Under the pieces are notes generated by a model, which worked only from the letters and a program-made list of their open reading frames with translations, was not told where the DNA came from and made no database searches. A stretch of DNA of 64,000 nucleotides, taken from the NCBI RefSeq assembly GCF_947179515.1, contig NC_067485.1, positions 73,355,646 to 73,419,645 on the forward strand. The letters are read 5' to 3'. Source of the DNA: Apodemus sylvaticus. Lineage: Eukaryota; Chordata; Mammalia; Rodentia; Muridae. Position 1 is the stretch's first letter, and every line of letters starts with the position of its first letter. Shown in pieces: positions 12,777 to 24,007 of this stretch. The position numbers and the translations under genes are program-made.

Positions 12777-13094
12777 TCATTTAATGATATCACAGATTTC
12801 CAGGATATTTTGTGTCAGGAAATTTTTAGATTTACCATTTTTTGACAGATTTATTTCTTGTATTGTAGCTTCTATGCCTGAGATTCTTTCTTCCATCTCC
12901 TGTATTCTTTTAGTTATGCTTGCATCCATTGTTCCTATTCTCTTCCCCAGGTTTTCCAACTCCAGGATTCCATCAGTTTGTGTTTTCTTTATTGCTCCTA
13001 TTTCGACTTCCTGGTCTTTCATGGTTTTATTTCTTTCTTTCACCTGTTTATTTGTATTACTCTGTATATTTTTAAAGGATTTATTTGTTTCCAC
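12777..13094 (-). pseudogene. L1 ORF1 remnant (coiled-coil region)
   Basis: A 105-codon open stretch with the L1 ORF1p coiled-coil pattern: MKDQEVEIGAIKKTQTDG, then ENLGKRIGTMDASIT and QEMEERISGIEATI. ORF1p normally is an RNA-binding trimer packaged with L1 RNA. Here only part of the N-terminal rod remains and the RNA-recognition part is out of frame, so no function is expected. Confidence 0.8.
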
Positions 13095-13240
13095 TTTAAA
13101 GACCTCTACCTGTTGGGCTTATGTCCTGTATTTCTTCACAGGATTTATTCATTTCCTCTTTAAAGTCCTGTATCACTTCTATAAGATTGAATCAAAGGCC
13201 ATTTTCTTGTGCTTAAGTTGTAATAAGATATCCTGGGCTT

Positions 13241-13266
13241 AAAAAAAAAAAAAAAAAAAAAAAAAA
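13241..13266 (+). mobile_element. poly(A)-only retrotransposition insert
   Basis: Twenty-six consecutive A residues sit between two perfect copies of gatatcctgggctt (13227-13240 and 13267-13280). That is the signature of target-primed insertion with flanking duplication, but with nothing inserted except the tail. It lies inside the 5' part of the older antisense L1. Confidence 0.8.
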
Positions 13267-14010
13267 GATATCCTGGGCTTGCTCTAGAAGTTTATCTGTG
13301 CTCCGAAGGTGTCATATTGGCCTGACTTTTTAAATTATGTTCTTTTTAGGACGTGTTTCCATCTGTATGACTTTGGTCCCTTGATGTATCTTTTATAGTA
13401 GGTATGGCGGGGGGATCTTAAATACAATGGTCCTCCTATGGCAGGCCTCTGATCGATATCCCTAGATTGTGTGGTAATAGATCTGAAGGTCTCTGTGGTT
13501 AAGTAGCTGCAGACCTATTGAAGGTTGAAAGAGAGAATAGGGGGAGAATGGAGGTTCCCCTGGGACATCTGGCTGCTCAGAGCAGCTGGGCTTGCTCCAG
13601 AGGACTCAGAAAGCAGGGAAGATGGGTTGGGGACTGGAAGCTTACCTGTGTGTTTCAGGCTCAGCAGAAGAAGGTGGGCAGACAGGGAGAAGGAGAGTGG
13701 AGGTCCAGCTGGAATATGAGGCTGCTCAGGCTGTTTAGACATTTTTTGTCTTATTGATTTTTGCCTGTATTTTTTGATTTCTGATTTTGTGAATATGTGT
13801 GTGTGTGTGCTTCTTGGTCTCTTTTGCTTCTTGCCAGTCACAAAGAAATACAAAGAAAACGCATGGAGTTGGGTTTGTAGGGAGGGAGTAAAACCTTGGA
13901 GAATTTGACAGAGGGGAAAATTATGATCAGATTATAATGCTTTTTAATAAAAAAATAAAATTATGTATCATATATCATTGTTATACACTTAAATTATAAA
14001 TAGAATAATC

Positions 14011-14164
14011 GCCAGATGGTGGTGGCACACTCCCTTAATCCCAGCACTCTGGGAGGCAGAGGCAGGTAGATTTCTGAGTTTGAGGCCACCCTGGTCTACA
14101 GAGTGAGTTCCAGGACATCCAGGGCTATGCAGAGAAACCCTGTCTCAAAAAACCAAAAAAAAAA
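14011..14164 (+). mobile_element. B1 SINE with target-site duplications
   Basis: The full B1 body runs from 'gccagatggtggtggcacac' through 'gagaaaccctgtctc' and an A-rich tail. Duplications ataaatagaataatc (13996-14010) and ataaatggaataatc (14168-14182) flank it with one mismatch. It is sense to the gene, about 315 bp before the terminal exon. Confidence 0.95.
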
Positions 14165-14479
14165 GTGATAAATGGAATAATCATGTTAAGTTTTCTAAAA
14201 TTTTCTGTACATCTATGAACACCAAAATTAATCATTCAATATTATGCCAATATATAATAAAAGTATATGCCTCCTGGGAAAAACAAATCACCTTTGAATT
14301 GTCTGAAGTAATTATAGTAATTTAAACTTTCAATTGTTTTAGTAGTCATTCCCTGAAATATTTTGACTGGTAAAAGAATGTTTAAACAGAAATCACATTT
14401 CTTCTTACAGCAATTGTCAAAATACAATTTTGGGAGTCATTTAGGAAAAGTATGTGACATGAAATGTTTTCCTCTGCAG

Positions 14480-14651
14480 TATTTACAGCAGTATTGTGGA
14501 GTTACAGAACACCAAGTCCAGGCTTGCCTCTGAGAGAAGGATGAACAGGCTGTCGCACATCCACACTCACCACAGATCTGTCTCAGAGGGAACCAGTGAC
14601 AGCAGTCTTCAGAATATCTTTGGGTTCAACAGCATAGGGGCCACGATTTAA
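14480..14651 (+). CDS. terminal coding exon (exon D) with stop codon
   Basis: The acceptor ttttcctctgcag precedes base 14480. That single base joins the AA left by exon C to form an Asn codon, and the frame then stays open for 56 further codons to TAA at 14649-14651. The peptide starts NIYSSIVELQNTKSR, finishing the helix, then turns into a basic, His- and Ser-rich tail (RLSHIHTHHRSVSEG) and ends NSIGATI. The change from rod to a Ser-rich tail with RSVS- and TSDSS-type clusters suggests a regulatory or binding tail, which is inference. No known C-terminal domain is recognised. The intact frame over four exons argues for a functional gene and against a pseudogene. Confidence 0.75.
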
Positions 14652-15758
14652 GTCCACATTCAAGAAGGAGAGCTTGGTGGGATAGCTTAATAAGGTTAGT
14701 TATGCTTTTGTCTCTCTAAGTGTTTCAGGTTTCTGATAGTATTGTATTTTAAGTTTGATGAACCACTGAATTGGATAGCAGACACAAAATTCTCATTTTT
14801 CAGATATGCTCCTTTGTTAACCTGAGTCAGTAACTAGAACAAATTTGGAATATTTTAAATTTCTTTCCAGTTGGAACTTGAATGAGATTTCCAACAAAAC
14901 CTGAATGTTTGTTGACAAGACACAGTGGGTAGAGGTTCTTGCCACCATTTGACCACAATGTTCATTCCCTGGACCCCATGTAGTATGAGGAGTGAACCTC
15001 TTTACTGTTGTCCTCTGGCTATAACAGAGGAGGTGTGGCATGCGCATTAAAATAACTTAAGGTATATTCCAATTACATCCGTTTTTTACCTTTTAGGTGA
15101 CACAGTTTTATCTGGGACTCAAGTATTTAGTGGTTTTATAAACAATTTTTTGGGTCAATATCCACCATTTTCACTTAAAGATTGAAAGTTAAACTCTTAA
15201 CTGCATGTGCATAGTGGAATTTAAGAATACCTTCCCTCCTCTGACCTAGGCAAATCCATATTTTCTCTCTTTAGAAAGCAAATGGCCCAACAAATGAACA
15301 AACATACCAAATATAAACAAAGCAAACTGATAAACCAACAATACATCACCCCAAGACCCTAACATCCAGGAAAAATCACAAGAAACACACAAAACTCATT
15401 CATTGTTAAGCGTTTTAACTATTTATATATATAAGAAAGCAAATCAGTAATCTTGCTTAATTATCCTTTCTTTAGTAAAAGGGTTCTGAAATGTAACTCA
15501 GAAAATATTTTAAGTGAAAAAGTCTTTCTGGAAAGCAGCAGAAACTTTTCATATTATCCACTAATAATATTAATTTCTCTCCATCCCATTTATTTGAAAA
15601 ATTTCTTATTTGAAATTTCCCTAAAACTATCATGGCTTTTAGCAGCACCCAGTAAGTATGTTCTGTCATAGTTTTATTGCAAAGACACAGTGAATAGAGA
15701 TAATATTAATGCTGATAAATATAATTGTTGAGATGGTGGAATTACGTACGAAAATAAA
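14652..15758 (+). other. probable 3' UTR and candidate polyadenylation signal
   Basis: Sequence after the stop has no obvious repeat until the antisense B1 near 15.87 kb. The first good AATAAA that I see is at 15753-15758 (in aaaataaaac), which would give a 3' UTR of about 1.1 kb. No transcript evidence is available, so the end point is only a candidate. Several A/T-rich stretches nearby could act as weaker signals. Confidence 0.35.
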
Positions 15759-15847
15759 ACAGTGCAATTACATGAATTGTAAATCTGTTGCAGTTTTATT
15801 TTTAGTGTGTATCTCTACTATTAAAATGTTCATTTCAAAAACCTCTT

Positions 15848-15955
15848 TTTTTGTTTTGTTTTGTTTTGTTTTTTAAGGCAGAATTTCTGTGTGTAGCCTT
15901 GGCTGTCCTGGAACTCACTCTGTAGACCAGGCTGGCCTCAAACAAACTCTGAACA
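15848..15955 (-). mobile_element. B1 SINE fragment
   Basis: A (TTTTG)n tail at about 15853-15880 is followed by 'ggctgtcctggaactcact' and 'gaccaggctggcctcaaac', the reverse complement of the B1 left part. It is truncated after about 80 bp. Confidence 0.85.
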
Positions 15956-18600
15956 AACACGGAACAGCAGGTTATATTTGTGTAGAGAGAAGCCCGTTGC
16001 TTCATATTTTTATTGGCTTTATGTATACAATGTAAAACCCACAGGGGGAAATCAAAAGGTGTCTAGGACAGCATTACACTGAAATTACATCTTTAAATGT
16101 ATTACTTACATTATTGTGTACTTTAAAAAAGAGAACTAGCTGAGTTTTCATCAGAGCTTTTTCATATTTTTGAAGGCAGGGCAATGGTCTAAGCATTTCC
16201 AAGGCATAAAGTTGGTCCACTTCAAACAAACCTTGAATGAATGTGAAATTGTTAAATATGTCATAATACAGGCAATTCTCATCAGTCATTACTGCAAAAT
16301 TCAGGTAATGTATCCTTTTACAAGAGCATGATGAATTCTGACATAAGCAAAGATGGGATCCAAGCTATTTTGAAGGGATAATTCTCTTAATATTTTCAAG
16401 GACAAAGGAGGTCTGTGGCACTTGCAGTTTTCTTGGATTAGTTAGATCACGCTGGACTTCATAAGGAAGATTGAAAATGTCTTTCTGTCCATGTGCAAGA
16501 CACAACTCCATAATGTGACCTCTGCTGCATGGCCTGCATAAGATACTGAGCTGTTGTTCATCAAAATCTTAGGGTTAAGCAAGAACGCAATAACACAGGT
16601 CCTAAAATTCTGTGGATGTGGCTATTTCAGCTAGCAATGCAAATATTATCGTAACGTACAGCATCTAGCTCTCTAAATTTATAGCAAATGATGCAAAGGT
16701 CAGATAAGATATGGTATACCTGGAACTAGTACTGAGTTTATTATCTCTGGCCCTTAGCGTGTCTCTTTGAATGTTTTTATGGTCAAGGTCTCTTTGAATT
16801 TTGTCTAAATCTAAGGAGAAATTTTTATCAAAGTTTAGAACTCTACATCCAGATTTCCTTTTCACCTTTATTAAGTGAGCTTTCCCAAACCATTAAATCT
16901 CATGGCTTTGATTACTGACATGGAGGATAGAGTCTTAGTGTCTGTGCTGTGATCATTGGCTATAACACTCATGTTCACTTGCAAATTTCAAATTCCGGAT
17001 TACACACTCAATTCTATGTCGCAAAGCTTATTCTATATTTGTTATTTTTAGAGTTTGTAGATAAATAATAAAATTATCCTTAGCTAGTTTATAAATTTTA
17101 TGGCTAATATTGTAAGCTATATATATATTTACCATGTAGAATTCTTTTTAATAACTAGAGTTATTTTTTCCTTTTTTTCTGGAATGAAATATGTGGATTC
17201 CTGCAAAATTTAAACAAGCTCCACTCCTGAGTTACCCTACCTTCTCTGAGATCAAGTCTTAAAATTGTTCTACAGTTTCATCAAAGGGAAAATTGGCTCA
17301 CTTCATGTTTTGATCAAGTAGTACTTCAAATAGGCATAACTTAAATTGCTGTGACAATCAACAAGTACCCTTTTGTGCTTGAGGCTATAACCAGACTCTA
17401 GACCTCATAGGTCCCCCACAACTGCAGTGACTCACATCCTTGCAAAACATTCATGTCTACATTGATACATTTGTTTGCTTTTGACCAAGGACCTTGTTCA
17501 GTGTATTCTCAAATCTACTGTCTTTCAGTATCAGTCTTCTGATCATGCTTTGGGATTTGGGATTGTTGTTATATACCAAGCATTTTTTAAATCAAAATAA
17601 TTTCTTTAATTCTGTGCTTTTCAAATATCTGTTCAGTTTGTCAACTATTACTCTAAATATTTCATTCAAATATGTCAAACACCCAATAGCCAGAAAACTG
17701 TAAGTTGTTTCATAAGGTAATACTGACTTTGAACAAAATGTTGATTTAATTTACTTATGAACCAACAGCTGGCCAGGTGCATTGCCAGTGGAGCACCTGT
17801 CTATTCTGAATTCTAAGTCTAATTACTATTCTAGTTCTTGAGCCCTAAGGGCACACTTGCATGGGACTGTTTGTTGCCTCAGGCCAGTGCCTCATACCTG
17901 CTTGCTTTGCTTTCTTTTATCTCATATATAAACCACATAGTCAATCATCATGGAGCATATGTTAGATAAGCTGTTGGTGAGACATTCCTGTCTCCAGCCA
18001 TCTAAGGCTTAGGCTAATAGTAGAGCACTTCAAGGTAGATGTCATGATAACCAGAGAGACTGCATGCTTTAGCATGAAAAATATTAGATAAAACTTTATG
18101 AAGTTCATGGACATATTTTACTTATTTTCTTATGTCTCTCACAAAGTCTTTCATATATTTTTCTCATCTGTAACTAATACTTGAGTGTCTCAGTCACACA
18201 ATGCCTCAATTTTAATTGGAAAATATCAGGATACTGTTTATTCTGATTGGACACATTACACTAAGACACTTGGAGTTTCTCTTTTTGAGTTAGTATAGTG
18301 AGAGTGGGTCTAAAACCTTAAACATCATAGTTTTGCTGTTGCGAATATGTACATAGCTTTTAGGCAGACATCTTTGGGATTTATACATTCTGTTGTGAGT
18401 CATCTTTTCTTCCAAAAATGATGTACACACATGATCCAAAAATGTGCTTGTGTTGTCATTTTATATAGGGATCTTGTCAGACTGTGTGGGGCAGTGGTGC
18501 AAATCATCAGTTCTGTATTCTTGGTTCTCTGTATTCCCATGGCTACTCTGTGAACTCTATCAACTTGGACAGCTTATTTTCATTTGCCTTCATTTAATTT
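15956..18600. other. intergenic, mostly unique sequence
   Basis: Apart from the doubtful antisense stretch at 16.0-16.9 kb, I see no repeat, exon or RNA gene here. The DNA is A/T-rich with short open frames only. Confidence 0.5.
16020..16870 (-). pseudogene. possible decayed coding-like stretch, unidentified
   Basis: Read on the minus strand, several adjacent frames look more protein-like than surrounding DNA. One from about 16560 runs DFDEQQLSILCRPCSRGHIM and continues through YEVQRDLTNPRKLQ. Another at 16074-16289 contains YYDIFNNFTFIQGLFEVDQL. A third at 16665-16865 contains LNFDKNFSLDLDKIQRDL. They are separated by stops and shifts. I recognise no family. It may be an old retrocopy or simple chance, and there is no start, tail or duplication to settle it. 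Confidence 0.2.
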
Positions 18601-18603
18601 TAT

Positions 18604-18790
18604 TTTTTAAAAGATTTATTTATTTATTTTATGTATAGGTTTGCACTGTCACAGTTTTCAGACATATCAAAAGAGAGCATCGGATCTCCATTTCAGGTGG
18701 TGGTGAGTCAGTCCCTGGTTTCTGGCAACTGAACTCAGGACCTCTGGAAGAAGAGTGAGTGCTCTTAACTGGTGACTCATCTCTCCAGCA
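18604..18790 (-). mobile_element. B2-type SINE, antisense
   Basis: 'aaaagatttatttatttatt' marks the tail, and 'ggcaactgaactcaggacct' through 'actcatctctccagca' is the reverse complement of the B2 tRNA-derived head. It is moderately diverged. Confidence 0.9.
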
Positions 18791-19858
18791 CTCTTCTTCA
18801 TGTTAAACAAGGAACTTTGTTGACTAATTCAGAATGTTGTGTGGAGGTGAGTAGATGATATTGTCTCCAGGTATCCTATCTATAGCTTACCTCACGCAAT
18901 TCAGCACAGGGCTGGGGACAAGCAAATCTGGAAGTCATGGGTTCACAAGTGTAGCCACACCCCATCCTTGTCTCACAGCAGAGAGAGTTTTCAAGGGGAA
19001 GAAAAGGAAGATCTCCAGTTGCCTTGCAGAGAGAGAGATCCTTGAGATTGGATTCTTAATGATAAGTCTGGGAGATAGTGGAGAAATCTGGGACTAGAGT
19101 AATATGTTTTATTTGTAGAGCAGAAGGGCCCAAAGTTCCTCTGCTCCACCCCAAATGCCCTTTGTTTCTATCACAGGTACCTTTTTGTAACTGGTATTCT
19201 TAGACACTGTTGTCTCCTACATATGCTGCTATGTCTTTAAGTTTGTTTTTGAGGAACAAATCTCCAAAAACAGAAGTTTGAAAACAAATAAGAGATTGAG
19301 TTTATCTCAGCTGTAGAATTATGGTCTTTTGTATTTTCCCTGACAATTGCCCCCGTAATGATAGCCCATCTGGGCCACCCAAATGAGCAATATGATTCTG
19401 TGACAGTGGCTGGTTAAATATGAATTTACCAAAAAGAAAGGCAAAAGGCATAAGTCAAGAAACTATACTATGGGAAGCTGTTCTAGGCAAGTTCTGCAAG
19501 ATCATACAAATCTATGGAAAGGGAAGTCTTTATTTTTAAGTTTGTTAGGTTACTCCAAATGGATTTCATTGTAGCATTTTCATATGTGTGTGTCATACTT
19601 CATTCTTATGCATCCCCAATCCCCACTGGCTTTCCCCATACACACAGCAGTAGTATTCTGATCTGAACAAAGCCTGAGCTGAGTGAGACTCACAACATGA
19701 CAGGATCATTGCATCACCATCCCCATCACCAAGCACCTCTTAGATTGCAGATCTCTTGGCACTACCCTGATGTATTAGAATAAAACAACCTGTGGGAAAT
19801 TTTAAATATACAATCTGTTAGTGAAGGTATTTATGGAAATTCATAATGAGATTACTAG
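18791..19858. other. intergenic sequence, nothing recognised
   Basis: No repeat or gene signature stands out. An 80-codon open frame at 18855-19097 has no protein-like features. Confidence 0.45.
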
Positions 19859-19872
19859 AGGAGTTGCGATTT

Positions 19873-22044
19873 ATTTAATCTATGTAATTTTATTTATTTG
19901 CATTCTAGTAATTTCCCCCACTCAGTCCTCCTCTTATGCTTCATTCCATTCCTCCTCCCTCTTGCCTCAGAGAGGGTGGTTCCCCCCACCAGGCCTCACC
20001 TTTTCCTGGGGCCTCAAGTCCATCAACGTTTCAGCACATCATCTCCCACTGATATTAGACCAGGCAGACCCCTGCTACATATGTGTCAGGGGCCTTGGAC
20101 CAGCTTTTATGTGTTCCTGGTTGGTGACTCAGGTTCTGGTAGCTCCTTGGGATCTGGGTTAGTTGAGAATGGTGATCTTCATAAAGGTTGCTCTCCCTTC
20201 CAGTTTCTTCAATACTTCCCTAATTAAACCATTGGGGTTCCAAACCTCAGTCCAATTGTTGGGTGTAAGTATCTGCTTCTGTGTCAGTCAGCTGCTGGTT
20301 GGGCCTCTCAGAGGGCAGCTGCACCTGCCTCTTTTCTGTAAACACATCAGAGCATGGCAGTGTCAGCCCTTGGTGGCCTCCCATGATATGGATCCAAAGT
20401 TGCCTTTCCTTCAGTTTCTTCTCCATTTTTGTCCCTGACATTCTTTTAAACAGGCAAAAGTCTGGGTCAGGTATTTTAACTGGGTTAGTAACCCTATCCC
20501 ACCATGTAAGTCTATGTCTATCTCCTGGAGGTAAACTCTTCAAGTTCCTTTTCCCCAAAAGGTTAAGTGCCCCCAATAAGTGCTGAGAATGTCTAACTTA
20601 CAGGAACTCTGGAACTTTCTACAGGGTCCTCACACCTCTCACTCCCCTTATTTACATTCCTTCCCTTGATCCTCTGGGCTTCTCTCCAGACACTTCTTGC
20701 ATACCTGTTTATGTTTACCCCCACCTTGATCCCTGCCTCCTTTTACCTCCTGTGAGTATTTCCTCCCTGCTTCCATGTGGGAATCGAAGCCTCCTCATTT
20801 GGGCATTTCTGCTTGTTACAACCTGATTCTGTAGGCTGAAACTGTACTTTTTGGCTAATATCCACCTATGGATAGCATGCATGTCCTTTTGGGTCTGAGT
20901 TACCTAATTTAGCATATTTTCTAGTTCCATTCATTTGTATACCAAATTCATGAATGTCATCATTTTTATTAATAGTACTCCAATGTGTAAATGAACTACA
21001 TTTTCTGAATCCATTCTTTAGTTGAAGGAAATTTGTGTTGTTTCTAGCTTCTGGCTATTACAAATAGGCCTGCTATGAACATGATGCAGTATGTGTCCTA
21101 GTAGTGTGGTGGGGAGTCCTTTGGGTATGTTCTCAAAAGTGGTATAGCTAGATCATCAGGTAGAACTATTTCCAATTTTCTGAAGAATCACCAGATTGAT
21201 TTCCAGAGTAGTTGTGCTGGTTTGCAACCCCACCAGCAATGGACAAGTGTTCCTCTTTCTTCACATCTTTCTCAGCAAGTGCTGTCACTTGAGGTGTGGG
21301 TCTTCAACATTCTGACTGGAATGAGGTAGGAACTCAGGGTCATTTTGTTTTATACTTGCTAAAACCAATAGTGATATTAATCACATGGTATTGTTACAGG
21401 GACCGAGAAATCAATAGAATAAATTGAAGACAAATTGAAGAATCAATATGAAGAGAAAACTCATAGACTTATGGACACTTGATCTTTGATAAAGAAACAA
21501 AAAAAATACAGTGGAAAAAAGAAGGAATCTACAATAACTAGTGCTGGTCCAACTTATATTCTGTATTTAGGAGACCAAATATATATATCCATACTTATCA
21601 ACTTGCAAAAATCTCAAGTCCAAGTGGATGGTGTTCCTCAATATCAAACCAGATACACTGAGTCTAATCGAAGAGAACTTGTAAAAGAGTTTCAAACTCA
21701 CTTGCACTTGCACAGGGGGAAAATTCCAGAACAGAACACTAATGGCTCAGGATCTAAAATCAACAATTGATAAATGGGACCTAATGAAACTGAAATGATT
21801 CTGTAAGACAAAAGGTGGCATCATTAGCACAACTAGGCATCTAAGGATTGGGAAAAATTCTTCACTAACTGTACATCCTACTGGAGGCTAATATCTAAAA
21901 TATATAAAGAACTCAACAAGTTAATCTTCAAAAACCCAAATAACCTAATTAAAAAATGTGGTACAGAGCAAAACAGAGAATTTACAACAGAAGAATCTTG
22001 AAAGGCAAAGAAACACTTAAAAATATTCAAAGTCCTTTGTTATC
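19873..22044 (-). mobile_element. L1 with 5' inversion (twin priming)
   Basis: From the left to about 21355 the sequence is antisense L1: 3' UTR, then the ORF2 end up to the block usually read 'gatttgcatttccctga' on this strand. From about 21360 to 22044 the L1 sequence is in sense orientation and covers the adjacent upstream ORF2 part, from 'gaccgagaaatcaatagaat' to 'agtcctttgttatcagg'. The two parts abut almost base to base in L1 coordinates, as expected for a 5' inversion. Duplications aggagttgcgattt (19859-19872) and aggagttgtgattt (22045-22058) bound the whole unit. Confidence 0.85.
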
Positions 22045-22058
22045 AGGAGTTGTGATTT

Positions 22059-23384
22059 TGATGTTAAGTGAAACTTGAAGAATGATATTTCCTTGAATCA
22101 TCACAAGATATTCTGGATACTTATAAGGGAAGATAAATTAATTCAACAGACTAAAGAAGTATTACAGGATGTGTGGCATTCTTACTCTTGTTTAATCTTA
22201 CAATTGTCATAAATATGTGTACATCAAATAAATCTTCATACTATAACCATCAGATTGGAAATAAAAGCCTGCACACTCCTTACGGTTCTACATTAGAAAG
22301 AGGGGACAAAAATAGTACACATGATGTGTTTCCTAGTGATTCATAATTTTGGGACTTCCATAAATGATTCCCATGACTTGCTTTCTGTTGGGGAAATGGT
22401 CTCCTCTCCTTCTTTTCCATTATCATAAGTTCACAATTAATGTTCATCTTCTAGAGTGCCTAAATTTTAAAACTCTCCTACAAGTTAAGTGTCTATACTG
22501 CTGTGCTCTTCCTCACCTGATGTAAGCATCCCGTCCCGTGGCATATATGAGATTAGGGAAATCACTATTTTTATAGTGTCATGTGTTTTGCCAAAATATC
22601 CACTTTCTCTGCATCATATCTCTCAAGAAAAACATCCGAGGAACACTTATGTCCAGAAATGTTGCAAACATTTGGTAAAGCATTTCCCATTCTTCACAGG
22701 CAATACAGAATATGTAGCATACTCTTTGAATTTGAATGAAGTCTTAATTCACCATGTTTTTTTGAATGTTTCAAAATTATTCCTATTGGTTTCTCAAATA
22801 ATGTTGAGATGAATATATATTAATGAGTCTAGTTATATAAAATATCTAGCCCCATTCTAGTTCTTATTGACAGGGTCAGATTGTTCTTGCATTTGACCCC
22901 CATTATAATCCAGAATAAAGCACCCTGTGTTGTAAGGAACCATAACAACAGGGATGATTTGGTTTCTGGTTCATTTCTCAGATTTGTTCAAGGCTTCTAG
23001 GATAGCTAATTTATATTGAAAGCATCACTGAGTTCATGGCAATTAGGGTAGGCTGTTAAGCTTCCAGTGGTGAACCAAAGTATTTCAGTTATAAGAGGAT
23101 ATTTAGAATCAGAATCAAGGAAAACCAGCCTAGTGGCTGGTCCAGGGCTCACGGGGTCAGGGTGACATAGGCAGATTGGGCCTAGTGGGGCAAGTGGATG
23201 GATCTGCATGTGACATGGATCCAATAGGAGCAGAAGGGGCTGGTCAATGCCCTGTGGATGTAGATTTTGAAGACCTCTCAGGGTGTGGCCTGTCTATGGT
23301 ATTTGAGAGTCTTGCTAGTTACAGTTGCCTGCATGGGCATTTATATTCTCTTAGGGTGTGTATGACATCTGCCCAGGATCTTGA
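22059..23384. other. intergenic sequence, nothing firm
   Basis: A/T-rich DNA without a clear SINE or LINE signature until about 23385. The segment 23100-23350 is more GC-rich and could be the far end of the following L1, but I cannot align it. Confidence 0.4.
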
Positions 23385-24007
23385 TGCTTTCATAGTTTCT
23401 GTTGAGAACTCTTGTGTAATTGTGATAGGTCTGCCTTTATATTTTCTTGACATTTTCTGTTAATGCTTTTAATGTTCTTTCTGTGTTTAGTGTATTTGGT
23501 GTTTTGACTGTTATGTGACTGGAGGATTTTCTGTTCTGGTCCAATCTATTTGAAGTTCTGTAATCTTCTTGTATGTTCATGGGCATCTCTTTCTTTGGGT
23601 TAGGGAAGTTTTCTTCTATAATTTTGTTGAAGATATTTACTGGCCTTAAGACTGGAAATCTTCACTCTCTTCTATACCAATCATCCTTAGGTTTGGTCTT
23701 TGCATTGTGTCCTGAATTTCCTGGATGGTTTGGGTTAGGAGCTTTTAACATTTTGCCTTTTTTTTTTTCTTTTACTTTGGTGTTAATGTTTTCTATGGTG
23801 TCTTCTGAACCTGAGATTCTCTCTTCTATCTCTTATATTCTGATGGTAATGATTGCATCTATGACTCTTGATCTATTTCCTATGTTCTCTATGTCCAGAG
23901 TTGTTTACTTTTGTGATTTTTTTATTGTTACTCCCTCTATTTTAGAAGTTGTGCTTTCCTATAAGTCTTTAAGGACTTCAACCTGTTTACCTGTATTTCT
24001 TTGTGTT
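23385..24007 (-). mobile_element. older L1, ORF1/inter-ORF part, left of a nested L1
   Basis: 'ctttcatagtttctgttgag' and the following block match the reverse complement of the L1 region around ORF1 and the ORF1-ORF2 junction. The frame stops matching at the T tract at 24008 and its logical continuation appears at about 25856. Confidence 0.75.

Larger units (their letters stand above)
8002..13737 (-). mobile_element. near-full-length decayed L1 (5.7 kb), antisense
   Basis: A complete L1 layout is seen on the minus strand. The 3' UTR and tail lie near 8002-9100. ORF2 remnants follow, including a reverse-transcriptase piece at 10278-10505 (SSDAEKVFDKIQHSF, matching the usual DAEKAFDKIQ block) and a C-terminal piece at 9486-9701. 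An ORF1 coiled-coil remnant is at 12777-13094 (QTDGILELENLGKR). The 5' region at about 13500-13737 holds two related GC-richer units. All frames are broken. Duplications flank it: gacatttttgtc at 7990-8001 and gacattttttgtc at 13738-13750, supporting a single insertion event in the gene's last intron. Confidence 0.85.
4584..14479 (+). other. last intron of the coiled-coil gene, largely antisense L1
   Basis: This intron of about 9.9 kb separates exons C and D and runs gtaagt to ctgcag. Most of it is LINE-1 on the opposite strand: one element at about 4781-7192 with a second L1 nested in it, and one near-full-length element at 8002-13737. A sense B1 sits at 14011-14164. The earlier introns are short (1.2 and 0.8 kb) and lack LINEs. 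The stretches 7203-7989 and 14183-14479 hold no recognisable repeat. Confidence 0.7.

Noticed and set aside
13515..13853. 112-codon minus-strand frame as a small gene
   Set aside because: It overlaps the 5' units of the antisense L1 and extends beyond its end into flanking DNA.
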